Positions 1 through 11,029 of a DNA stretch of 64,000 bases are shown one piece after another. Every line of letters begins with the position of its first letter. Position 1 is the first letter of the stretch. The stretch comes from Neodontobutis hainanensis (lineage: Eukaryota; Chordata; Actinopteri; Gobiiformes; Odontobutidae), in the NCBI GenBank assembly GCA_024349245.1, contig JALDNG010000004.1:5636001-5700000 (forward strand), given 5' to 3'. Under the pieces are notes generated by a model, which worked only from the letters and a program-made list of their open reading frames with translations, was not told the DNA's origin and searched no databases. The position numbers and the translations under genes are program-made.

Positions 1-600
1 ATCAAATTTCTAAACTTTTGTGTTGAGCAGTGGCAGGCTATCAGTCAGCAGTAAAGATGGTGTTTTCTTAACCCCAGAGTTGCATTAACTTGACATCCTG
101 CCGTAGCGGAACTAGGTGACATATTGATGTGTAGGAAATATAACAGGCGGGAAGCTTAAGGACTTAAAGGCTTCACAGGAAGAAAAAAAAAAGGTTTGGG
201 ATTTTATGGGTAACAGTTAAACAAAGCAAACACCTTTCTCGTCTGTTTGTGAATATGTCTGGTTGGGCTCTAAAGAACAATGTTGAAAGTTTGGTGGATG
301 AAAAACAAAGAGGAGTGAACAATAAAGCAAAATGCACTGATGCTCCTAATAATTACACTGACATAAATAAGATGCCGTACTATTGCTTAATACACACTGA
401 ACATCAAATGGACACAGCAGGGCAGTTTTTCAATTTAGAACTTGAACGGTGAAACCCATAACAGTATATTAGCTCAGACAGACTAAACCCCATGCATCAA
501 ATCAAAAAGGTGTTACCATAAGCATGAAGACAAACTACTCTCACGTTTCTAAGTACAGAAGTCAATGCTCAGTTACTTTGTCACAAATCACTGCAAGGCT
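1..600. other. Unique AT-rich DNA, no feature seen
   Basis: Nothing is recognisable on either strand: no repeat signature, splice-flanked open segment or strong motif cluster. Short reading frames here have no domain and no splice context. Confidence 0.55.
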
Positions 601-683
601 TCCCTTCCAATCCGCCCGTCATTTCAGGATTACCGGGAGATGCGCGGCTCGACCGTCGGCTCACAAGCCTGTCTCCTGCTCAG

Positions 684-728
684 TGGGGGTAATAATTGCT
701 ATGAAATAGTGTTATGGACAGCGGAAAG
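684..728 (+). other. Candidate 45-nt micro-exon (weak)
   Basis: The segment is preceded by a pyrimidine-rich acceptor ending in CTGCTCAG and followed by a near-consensus donor, AAAG|GTAAGTG. Its length is a multiple of three. One frame is open through it (offset by one base) and would read GGNNCYEIVLWTAE; the other two frames have stops. The 80 bases upstream carry several CpGs in otherwise AT-rich DNA. I do not recognise the peptide. A chance acceptor/donor pair in unique sequence is quite possible, so this is only a candidate. Confidence 0.15.
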
Positions 729-760
729 GTAAGTGCTCTGATTGACTCTAGAGGATTTCT

Positions 761-2674
761 GTTCTACACTTCACTCCTGTGAATTATTTTTTTATGTTGT
801 GTTGAGTATTTCTTTTGAATATAAATTTGTCGTCATGGAGTCCAGACCATCTTGCTGCCACCTTTGTCAGAAAATTATATATATATATATATATTTTTTT
901 TTCCTTCTTCACTGAGATGCTGATTGACTCAGCTTGTGGGGCGTATGTATCAGAAAATGCCAGTCTCCCGTTCATTCAGTCATGCTTTGTCTGAGTTGAG
1001 AGTTGGACAGCCAGAGAAGAAAGACAGAAATGAGAAAGGAATAATGAAAAGATAGAGGCAGTTTGCTTTGCATCTCAAACCTTAAAATCTTTTTTTTTTC
1101 TTGCAGTTTTAGCCATTTCCAGACTTGTGTTCGCCAATGACAAGTGGATGGATACGAGAGACGACGGGCAGAGAGTGAGCGGTCACGCTGCGTGGTGATG
1201 CGCTGCACGCCTTTACAGAACAAACAGGCGCAGAAATCTGTACTAGAGCGAGATGTGCATAGCAAATCCCACGCTACATGACATGCATCTGGCAGTGAAC
1301 AAGAAGCATTTGTTTCACTGCGGGACCAGAGATGAAGGCAAATGAGACAAGTGGAAAAGAAGAGTGTCACTTACATGCAGTCAAAGACTAGATACAACCA
1401 TTTTTTTTGTTGCTTGTCAATCAAACATAATGAAGTACTTTTCTCCAGGTAAGGCAGTGTTAGGTTCAACAATCCCAAAATATAAGGGTAAAGTAATATT
1501 ACTTTTTTTTCTTGTAAAGCACCATTTTTCAGGTTTATTTAGAAAATTGGTGTTTGTGAACAAACGCTGCATTCTATGACTTTAAAAACACAATCAGAGC
1601 TCACCTTGATGTCATGTGAACCTTAATTTAGCAGCTTGTATTAGTCTCTCAAAAGGCTCAAGTCGTAGAGTGAAGGTCCAAGCCTCACATATTCTTCTCT
1701 ATGGCTTATCAGTGGGAAAGCCAGAGGAGCTGTCCAGTCTCATTCTCTCAGTGGAGAGCACATGTCAGGACCTATTTGGTACTGGTTACTTTGAGAGTGA
1801 CATCAGTGATGACCCTTTGACCTGAGCTGACGGAGAAACGCTTCTGCAATAGTTTTCCATTACAGAGGCGAGAGAGCACGGACACCATACGGATATTTGA
1901 AATGGGAAAATAGGAAAAACTGGAAAAGGCATTTAGACCTGTTTGACCTATCATGTTTCAGTTTTCTAAAGGGGACTTTATATGAAATGAGCATTTGACC
2001 CATAAATATTACCCTCTGCTTTTATCCCCTTCTTCCATGCTTTGACCAACTACAGAAACAAGATAAAAGCAATGAATTGTTTAGATTTTTTAATAAATAT
2101 AAATGGGCCTTCTCTTTGCTGGACAATATGTAGTTGATTGTCAGTCGATGTGCAGAAGACACAGATTTGAGTTATATGGCAAATTGCTGCAATTGAGCTT
2201 TGGACATGCCTCTCACCAGGATAAATATATTTTATAGATCACAAGGGATCTAAGCGAACTTGCAGAACTTGTTTATTCCACAATCCAATACCAAATAACC
2301 ACTCAGTCAGCATGTCTTTATTTGTCTGGCATTGGGCATATATTAACTTTGCAATTAATAAATGCATACCTACTTACACTTATAACAGATGTGAATAAAA
2401 AGAATTTAGAAGACAAAGCATGGTTCTCTCTGAAAAACAAAATGTCATAGTATAATGGAGAACATGTAAATTCTTAAAATCTTTGCATTTCTTTTGTCCA
2501 TAAAATGTGCATTTTGTAAGACTGACCATTGGGTGGTGTTCTCTTTAAGATGCATCATGACAGTAACATGCTGAGACCATACGTACTATAGAGGACAAAA
2601 ATGAAGTGTGTTCTGTTACAAAGCTCAGAGATTACAGAAAGCTGTAAAATATTTGTAATGAGATCATCACGCTG
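761..2674. other. Unique DNA with a short AT microsatellite
   Basis: Mostly featureless. An (AT)n run followed by a T tract lies at 875-902. A small CpG-containing patch at about 1150-1210 stands out from the AT-rich surroundings but has no further structure. A CCAG|GTAAGG donor-like string near 1449 has no convincing acceptor partner. No gene is seen. Confidence 0.5.
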
Positions 2675-2850
2675 TGAGGCGCAGTAGCTCAAGTGGTAGA
2701 TAATGTCCAATAACCAGAAGGTTGTCGGTTGGATTCCCACTGCCCCCTGTTCATACTGTCATTTACCCATCTTGGTGTATAAATGTGTGTTATTGTTGAG
2801 GCGACTACAGTGGTGGTCTGAGAAGGCCGTGAGCCTCATATTGGGGAGAG
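2675..2850 (+). repeat. tRNA-derived SINE copy
   Basis: The segment has a polymerase III promoter layout. A degenerate A box (CAGTAGCTCAAGTGGTAGA, 2682-2700) and a B box (GGTTGGATTCCC, 2727-2738) are spaced as in a tRNA head, with 'accagaaggttg' just before the B box. An unrelated body follows ('gtgtataaatgtgtgt', then 'gagaaggccgtgagcct') and an A-rich tail. The gag-aag-gtt wording before the B box is typical of abundant teleost tRNA-SINEs, from memory. The B box is mutated (GGTTGG for GGTTCG), so the copy is probably inactive. The exact family needs a repeat library. Confidence 0.65.
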
Positions 2851-3130
2851 TAACTTAAAGATTAAATTAACCCTTGTGACTGAATGTGTAACATAAAACA
2901 CAAGCTCACCCTGTCCATCGTCAACGGCCTCGCTGCAAAATAATTTTTGACACTTGAGATAGCCTTTCACCGTTAAAGGCATTATAAATGTCATTAAAAG
3001 CATGTGCTCTGCCTGATAAAATTACCTTCAGTAAACCACAAACAAGACAAGAGCAAACGGTTGGAAAGATGTCAGTTTGGCATGTTGATATATGTAATAC
3101 TTCAATTAGGTTATAATAGGCAGTATTTCT
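2851..3130. other. Unique DNA, no feature seen
   Basis: AT-rich sequence between the SINE and the next enhancer-like block. No motif cluster or repeat is apparent. Confidence 0.5.
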
Positions 3131-4260
3131 GCCTTAATACCCATTAAATATGCTTCCCCACGGGTAATAGACATATGTCAGCATGTGAAAGCTGTCGCAG
3201 GTCAGTGTAAGGAGACAGCATGCCTGTCAGTTACCACCGCTGGCCTTTCGCTTTTCTAATAAATTACATTTATGAAAGCTTCAATTACCTGATTACCTCA
3301 GCGCTCTGGCTCCAACTCACTAGCAGGAGTCATCACGGCCCTATAATTTCATTCAAATTACCCATGAACCTAAGCCCATAGTGTCAACAGTAAATGCCAT
3401 TGTGACCCTGTGGAGTGTAAGTAATGTCCTCTGTGGTCATCCCATAGTGAAATAATAAGCAGTTTCTTAAAATGAACATGATGAAGCGCAGACAGATATT
3501 AGACCATGCTAGGAAGTGACATCTCGATGGCATGGAAGGTGGAGTCGAGCGGGTGGTGCAAGCTGTGAATTCCACATATGAGTTGCCATTGTGACATCTT
3601 TACCATGAGCCACACATGAAGCTAACTACAGATTATTATTTCGTCTACCTCCTTCTCCCCAGGCCTATTGACCTCCCAAAGACCTCCCAATATGCAAGCG
3701 GCCATATCCTTGGACCTGCTACACCCTGAAGATTCACAAAACAAACTCACTGCTGGGCTTATATGGGCCCTCCTGCCGTCAACCATCTCTTACTCAGCAT
3801 GAGCGCACAACTTCTTGCTCCTGTTCCATGTGCTCAAACAAGCAGTGCTATGAAATTGTATCCTGCGCTAAACTTAAAAGGTGATCCAAGTCAGAGAAGT
3901 TTTCTGTGAAGCTGATTCCTTCACGCATTCATAAATTCATTAGTCTAAACTTTTCAGTGTATCAGTTACATTAAGCCTCATTAACTTCTTTTTTCCTGCT
4001 TTATATTAGCTAATTAGCTCAGGGGTGGCCACAAATTAATTACCATCTTCTACAGCCTCATGCAATTGCATTGTGTTTATTTAGCCTCTCCTATTAACTT
4101 TTAATCTTTTCCTACTCGTAAAAACAGGCAATTAGCATTTTTTGATAAACAAAAATGATGCTAGCGCAGGGATAATCAGCGGCTCTGCATGTCGCCTGTA
4201 CAAAATTACTCTGTCAGCTAATTTGACCCTCGAACTATACTCTGTCCAGACAAGACTCTC
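3131..4260. other. Enhancer/CNE-like block
   Basis: Low in simple repeats, with no transposon signature, and dense in homeodomain-type cores (TAATTA/ATTA), for example 'aattacatttatg', 'gctaattagctc' and 'acaaattaattacc'. A perfect 12-bp palindrome, ATGCAATTGCAT, lies at 4060-4071. This texture is typical of vertebrate conserved noncoding elements, but conservation itself is not visible here. The stretch from 3600 to 3950 is less distinctive. No coding frame is supported. Confidence 0.3.
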
Positions 4261-4850
4261 TGGTCCCTAACAGGCTTTGCTGTGCATGTGTGGTATATAC
4301 ACAGTGTACTTTTCTGATTTAAATTTGTTAAATAATGAGAAATCCTTTCCAGATTTGCCTATGATTGCATGCGTTTTACCAGTTTACAACTTTTTCTGAA
4401 AAGCTCTATGAAAAATATGAAAGACATTATGTGGTACTAACTTCTGTTTATGATTACAAGAACAGCAGGGTATATTTTCCACTTCCTTCTTCCAACCAAA
4501 AATGCTTAATTTCTGAAATCTACTTTATGAGCCACATGTAACTCTGGTCTTGGAAGGGAAACTGTTGAGCTACAGTTAAAGGCTTGAGCCTCCATCCACC
4601 ACCCAAACCTGTCTCATGCTGAAAGAGGCTTATCAATCAGGAAAAGCATGTATTTTACACATTCAGCAATGGCAACATATACATTTGTATGGTGAAAATA
4701 TTACTCCACAATTGCAGCAACATTTAAAAGTAAAAAAATAAAAATAAATTCTTCTAAAAGTGGGCGAGTATAACATATAGATCCTATGACAGTGGAACAT
4801 TCAGCTGAGAGAAGCTGCTGAAGTCTTCAATTTCCTGCAGTGTATTTCAA
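4261..4850. other. Unique DNA, no feature seen
   Basis: AT-rich, with a short A-rich run at about 4733-4750. No repeats or genes are recognised. Confidence 0.5.
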
Positions 4851-5700
4851 TGAACCAACACAATAGCTGCTTCATTAGCCCATTGATTCATTAATGTAGC
4901 CATCATTCTTCCATTCTACCTCATATTCACCAAGCGCAAACAACCGATGATACAAAAGGTAACAGTAATGATAACTTCAGCCACGGTCGAATTCCTGTTA
5001 AGGCACAGGCGGCTCTCAGCTTTGATAAAGAGGCCCATTTATACGCTGTCTCCAAGCACAGGGTCATCCTTCTCCATATTCGGTGTATTGACCCGGGTTG
5101 TTCCTTTTATTACAAGCAGGTTTTTTATTGAAGGATGATTACATTGAATGATGTCAAGCGAGGGGAGAAAAGATCGACCAGAATAATGACGTTCCAGAGA
5201 GGAAGAAGCTAGTGGGGGAGGACGTGATGGGGGGGTCGATGCACTTGCCTTGTCTTTCTTCGCGTCTTCACAAATTGAGTCGCATCCTTGCTCATCCATT
5301 ATTTAAGATCCGATTGGACACTCCTGGCAACTATGGATTTGATAATCATTCCCATGTCCATATTAAATATGTGACATAAATATCACAGCAGGGGCTTGTC
5401 AATAAGAGTCCAGCAACGTGCATCTGAGGAGCAAATGTGGAACTGATGCATGGATACGAGACAGCGCAGGGATGAGTGCTGTAATCCTGCTGTGTAGAGC
5501 ACAAGCCGTTTACGTATTTACAGCATGTCCACTGAAGGCGCCATAGCTGTTCACATGCTCTAAAAAGGAGAAGTGTGAGATGTGAAATAGCAGTCACCAA
5601 AAAAAGGACAGGATAACCTGTTCTATAGCCTAAGAAATAAGTTTCTGGATACACTTTCTGTTTTGGTTGGGTGTTTTGTAAAACATTTTCTGAGAATGCT
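4851..5700. other. Enhancer/CNE-like block
   Basis: Mixed-composition unique sequence with CpGs retained ('cacggtcgaattcc', 'tattgacccgggttg', 'aaagatcgaccag') and homeodomain-like cores ('cccattgattcattaatg'). No transposon signature. The overlapping short frames on both strands have no recognisable domain. Regulatory sequence is inferred from texture alone. Confidence 0.27.
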
Positions 5701-8700
5701 TGAGCTATATTGTTACATATTCTTGAAAAATTTCAGATATAATGAAAAACTAATATACAATTTAGTTTAAATGATTAAAATTGCTTTACTAAAGCTCTGG
5801 AGATCCTCTCCCTGTATGTGTGCCACACAAACTTTCTAAAGCATTCACCAAGAACACTTGAGCAAAGTCCACTGTCAAAAGATAGAGAGCCTTTTATTCA
5901 TATGAAAATGTGTCTGTGGCAAAGGAGCACACACACAGAGTGCAGTAAAAGCGGGTGTTGGGTTATAAGTTACCACATAAATAAGCTGCAGAGAGGCCTG
6001 ATAACAAGAAGCAGCATCTGCCAGGCAGGCAGTATGTCTCCTCTCTACAGTGGACTCTTCATCTCCTGTGATTTTCTTCAGCTGCTGGCCATGAATACTG
6101 GCCTATGCACTCTAGATTAAAGCACAACACATGTTTCTCTGCAGGCTATACTATATATCATCCCCTGATAACCAATGACAAACGCTGCTACATATTGTCT
6201 CAGAGCAGAGATGGAGTGAAGAAAAAAGATGTTTGAACGAGAGCAGTTGAAGATGGAAGATGGCTGTTGCTTAGCAGTTGAAATGACCAGAAAACTGTCA
6301 TCTCTTGTTCTTTTTTACACAGCAATGGCTTCATTTCAGTGTAATGAGCATATGGTTTGTGTTTTGTCTATTTTGTTTTCAAGCTTGACAGGAGTACAAG
6401 GTTTTTCTTTCTAACTTGATGATGTATGTCATGTGCCAGTATTATGTTTTATTATATTACATACCAGACAATCTAATTTCAAGATTATGTCTGTGATTGG
6501 AGTAATTTGTCATTCACACTTTACTTATTCTGGAGGGCATGTCAGCTCAGTTATTTACAATTGTTTCAAAAATATCTGACAAGCAAAGACAAAGACAAGG
6601 TGTGTGCCATGGGAACACAAACCTGACCGAATCACAATACTCAAATACAGAAACGGTTAATGTGAAAATAGCACAGCTAATTTATACTACAGGTGGGATT
6701 TCTCACTTGAAAAGTATCTGTCTCCAAAGAAGCCACATTAGTTTAATGGGAGCATTCACTGTCATTCTAGCATCAAGATAAAGGTAACTTTATCAGTGGA
6801 GCAGGAAAAACAAATTCAATAATAATTAACTTGGGTCATCTACTCATCTGCTATGGCTCATAAACTTTAGAGAAAATTTCCCCAAGAACTTTTTAAAGCC
6901 ACAAGAAGAATTGAAGCCTCTCCATGCATGTGGGAGAGGCTTAAAGGAAAAGCCCTTCTTTTAATACACAGCCTGAAGTTTCCTTTAACCTTGTCTCTTA
7001 TATGAGCTCATGAAGAAACATAGGTTTGTGTTTGTGTCTTTCAAGCTAATGGAAATAATCATAACCCCATTTCTCCACCAGGGACTCATCACACATCACA
7101 ATTGATTCAGCAAGCATTTAAATTTGTAAAATTATCTGTCTAACTGGTGAAATTCGGTTTATTGAGTGATTGAATTATGTAGTGCTCAAAAAAATACAGA
7201 AAAAACTAACCAACCAAAAACATTGGAGAGTGGTATGTATAATGCAATATAGTCTTGTGTTTTTCATGGTTTCCTATGTGGAAAAAACAAACAAAGAATT
7301 ATGCCTCTTTAATAAACAGATCCAGCTCTCCAGTGTGTAACTTATCTTATTTATAAGATGGATGTATTGAGTTTCCTATTTTACTCTCAATGTCTTTAGG
7401 TAAAGCTAAAAAGGTACACCGTGTTTTCACCTGTAATGGCCTTTCTCATTGTGTTTGAATGAACATGTTTCTAACTACATGTTTGTATAAGTCTGTTTCT
7501 ATACTGATATTAATCAAACCTGATGACAGGGTGAAGACAAGGTCAACCTTAGAGGGCTATGACATGCAAAGGCTGTTCATTTGGACACTCTCCTGTAAGT
7601 GACACTATGTTATGGTCTATACAACAGACTGTCTAGATCTGCTTGTAGTGAAAATCTCAGGAGAAAAAGGTTAAGTCAGTTCAGTCAGAATAAAAGTTTT
7701 TTCACTCTACATTCACTTCTTGAAAACCACTTTCTCCCATTTTACATTTCTTGCACTTCTTTTACACTCAGCCCGACACCGTGTGGCCCCTGAATGCGTT
7801 TGCTTTGTTGTTGCTTGTGTGTGTCGTATTGCTGCTCTCTATGCTGCCTGTCAGCTGGTTATAGAGCTAATATCAGGGGCTGCCTCTTGAGCTGGCAGAC
7901 CCAATCAGACTCTGGAAGCTGGGCTGATTGGACTGACATACTCCATCAAAGCACGCATCACACCGCTGCTGACCATACTCTGGGCTCTGACTGCTTCGGA
8001 CATCGCAGACTGGGCCGCTGTACCCTTTTTAAAACAATTCTAATATAGATCACTGGCCTGGGCTTTCATTCCTTAAGTCACTCAAGAACTAGGCCTTTTT
8101 GTTTTATATCAAGTTTTTCTCACCCAAAGTATCATTGTAGTATTACATATCAAAACATGTGGCATCAAGACTTGCTTGTTTCAGTGTGGTTGTAATCTGA
8201 GCTTATCAACTAACCATACCACACCTCCCAAATAAAACTCTTACTAGTTCGACATAATTAAGTATTTCATGTAATTGGCTTGACTTTAATCATCTTTAAT
8301 CACCCCAAATATATTCTAAAATTGAAATGTTTATGGGAGCATGAGGATTTTTGTGGGAATGATTACAACCCTGAAAGTTTAGGACAAACATGTTGAACCT
8401 TTTAATTATCTAGTATAGTAAAGGAAGTACACTCAGCATATGCGTGCACAAGCTCCAGTCATTTCCGACTCTAGGCTAGAAAAAAAAAGTGAGAATTTGT
8501 CAAACTATGCATTAGGAGCTTTACAATAGCAAACAACACTGCAAGTCTCTTCAGAAACTATTTAAAAGGTTGCAAAAATGTAGTGTGACTGAATGGAAAA
8601 AGCATAAAGTGGATCTCTCAAATGACAAAGGCCTTGCTACTTGTTTTGAAATTAGAATTAGAGGCAAAAATACAGTTTTAGTGCACCTTAATGGAGCAGT

Positions 8701-9239
8701 TGTAAATAATTTAATTGATGGCTTTCCCAGTGACAGAAGCATTCATTGCTAAGAGCCGATCCCACACTCCTCTCCACAATGCTGAGATTGTGCCAATCAT
8801 GACAGCCATTGTTTCCAAAATGACAACAGTATGGATAGAAATGCACGCTTAGACAATGTTTACCTCTGAATGCTGCATCTGTTATGTGCCAATTTAAAAC
8901 CCAGGGGGTCCTACTCGGAAACTAAAGAGAGAACTGAATTGTTTGGCCTGCTTTGTCGAGTGTCATCTGAGATCACAGCTCCCAAAGATACATCAAACTG
9001 CCCACCACAGGAAGTAATGTCAGCCAATGCCACTAACCCCCAATGACACCCACTGAAACATATAATTAGCCATATTCAACAATAAGAAACCATAAGAGTC
9101 ACAGTGCTTTACAGATTTTCATACTGACTGATGGCATCCCACAGAGCAGTGGAAGATAAAAACAAAAGCCTAAAAGCAAAGCCAAATTGATTATGATGCT
9201 ACCCACTCACAATAAATAGTCTTTCAAAAACAAATGTAG
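5701..9239. other. Mostly featureless unique DNA
   Basis: No gene or transposon is recognised. The piece at about 7780-8040 is less AT-rich and looks non-repetitive, and 8750-9060 contains a SOX-like 'ccattgtttcc'. Both could be regulatory but the support is thin. The reading frames here are short and lack domains. Confidence 0.45.
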
Positions 9240-9500
9240 TGTGATTAAATTTATAATTTTCATTTTTTTTTCTGAGACTTATGCAAAATTGTATTAAAGT
9301 TTGAATAATTATATTCCATTATGTGTAGTGTTATTTGCTAAAATTGATAAAAAAAAATAAAAATAAAAAAAGCAAACCTGTAACATTTAAAACAAAAAAA
9401 ATTAAAAACATTTCTTAGTGATTAAAAGTTTTTATGATTTTTTTTTATTAAGAAGATTTGCTTGGTGGATTCTAGGTTAAAAAAAAAAAAAAACATTACT
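9240..9500. repeat. A/T-rich low-complexity patch
   Basis: Repeated runs of A with interspersed T ('aaaaaaaataaaaataaaaaaagc', broken runs at 9350-9410) and a run of 14 A at about 9480. It is simple low-complexity sequence just upstream of two transposon insertions. Confidence 0.7.
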
Positions 9501-9781
9501 CATGGATTATTTTACTAATCACACGTCTAGTGAATCAATACGTTCAGTACATGTATTGTCATTGTGTAAGGAGTTGTAGCCAGCACTGTAATATTTTTAT
9601 TTTTTAAGTAGGTTTTTCCTGCACCTCAAAATTGATTTAGTTTTGACAAACTGACTAACCAGCCAATGTGAATGAGGGCATCCCCATTTAATGTGAGCGG
9701 GCAAAAAATTCCATCAAGACGAGGTTTTAAAATCTTATTTTTCAAAAATAATTATTTTTAAAATAAGCTGTTAGATGATGC

Positions 9782-10042
9782 TGTAACACTTTATTTGACA
9801 CTACACTTGTTCCATTGTATCTACCTCATTAAGTACAATGTGTAACAAACTGTAATAACATGTAACTACATAGAACATACATACCCTAATCCTAACCTAT
9901 CTACAACTATGTCAGTATACACATAATTCTATTATGTATGTACTATGTAGTTACATGTTATTAACAGTTTATTACGCAGGGTGTTACATTGTACTTGAGG
10001 TAGATACAATGTATCAAGTGTAGTGTCAAATAAAGTGTCATT
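9782..10042. mobile_element. Palindromic MITE with ~95-bp inverted arms
   Basis: The two halves are near-perfect reverse complements. ACACTTTATTTGACACTA at 9786-9803 matches the complement of 10021-10038 exactly. The similarity continues inwards for about 95 bases, through 'gtatctacctca' and 'aacatgtaactacatag'. The centre contains 'ccctaatcctaacc'. There is no room for a transposase, so this is a non-autonomous DNA transposon. Flanks GATGATGC (9774-9781) and GATGACGC (10043-10050) match at 7 of 8 bases and could be an 8-bp target duplication, which would point to hAT. However, the outermost 4 bases of the two termini (TGTA and AATG) do not match, so the boundary is uncertain. Confidence 0.8.
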
Positions 10043-10119
10043 GATGACGCACTGCACATTTACAGCCTTTTTTTTTTATCCGGAGTTCATGTGTAGAAAT
10101 TACATGAAATTATTTTGAT

Positions 10120-10539
10120 CAAGGCTGAAACGATTCATCGAATAAATTGAGTAATTTGATTTAAAAAAATATTATTTTTATTTTGCCTCGATGATTTGAG
10201 CAGGCACGTTCATCCGCAAAGCCACTTATACACATCCACTGAGATCTGCACCATGCATTGATTGTAGCCGAGTGTAGTCTCGGCGAGAAAAATAATAATA
10301 ATGTACATATAATGTAATATGGAAGAACCATTACAATGCTGATGAATGTGCAAACAAGAATAAATGCATGTTGATGTTATTTTATACAGAAAATCTTATG
10401 TGTTATAACTGTTTATTTGAACTATGTTGCTGACTTTTTAAAAATATGCAGTTATGCTATTTATTTAAATACTCGATTAATCAAATCAAATAATCAATAA
10501 AATACGCGTTTACTAAAATAATCAATAGCTGCAGCTCTA
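10120..10539. mobile_element. Degenerate non-autonomous hAT element
   Basis: The left end reads CAAGGCTGAAACGATT. The right end, on the other strand, reads TAGAGCTGCAGCTATT. Both are diverged versions of the 'TAGGGCTGCAACGATT' terminus I know from abundant fish hAT MITEs. Flanks ATTTTGAT (10112-10119) and ATTATGAT (10540-10547) match at 7 of 8 bases, the expected hAT duplication size. Subterminal 'tactcgattaatcaaatcaaataatcaat' type repeats are also present. No transposase frame is visible. The divergence implies an old insertion. Confidence 0.75.
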
Positions 10540-11029
10540 ATTATGATCGTCTCTGCTTCAGTCCAAACTCTATCCTACAAACTACAGCAGCTTCAGAGGG
10601 TCAAACCTCAAACTGAATATTCTCATTGGATTTATGAAGGGCATAGTTTACCTAACAGCAAATGGAGTTTCAAGGAAAATGTACCGTAAAGAAATATTTT
10701 CTATTTTTTAAATAGGATGAAATACTATTTAAAATTTCCAAAACAAAAGACTTTACTTCCAGTACACTAATACATGTACTTTTACCGGACAACTACGACT
10801 ACTCCAGGTTTTCCAGGACACGTGGGAGACCTGACATTTGGGAGCCCTGCTGAAAGGCTCTGTATCCATGCCAGCATTGTTGGAAATCTTTACACATACA
10901 CAGTTGTGATGACCTGCTGTATTGTTTGTTTTATTTTATCCCCAAATGTGTAAAACTGAAAGGGCTGGGGACAATTATGTTCTCATTCTTCCTTGTGGCA
11001 AATTTCAATGAATCCACTGGAGGCGGTGT
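10540..11029. other. Unclassified DNA
   Basis: No repeat boundary or gene is recognised between the hAT element and the enhancer-like block that follows. The part around 10690-10830 could be old repeat remnant but has no diagnostic ends. Confidence 0.4.

Noticed and set aside
972..1370. 132-codon minus-strand frame
   Set aside because: No domain or homologue is recognised. The composition is compatible with chance.
2675..2745. A functional tRNA gene
   Set aside because: A and B boxes are degenerate, acceptor-stem pairing is not apparent, and the sequence continues into a SINE body.
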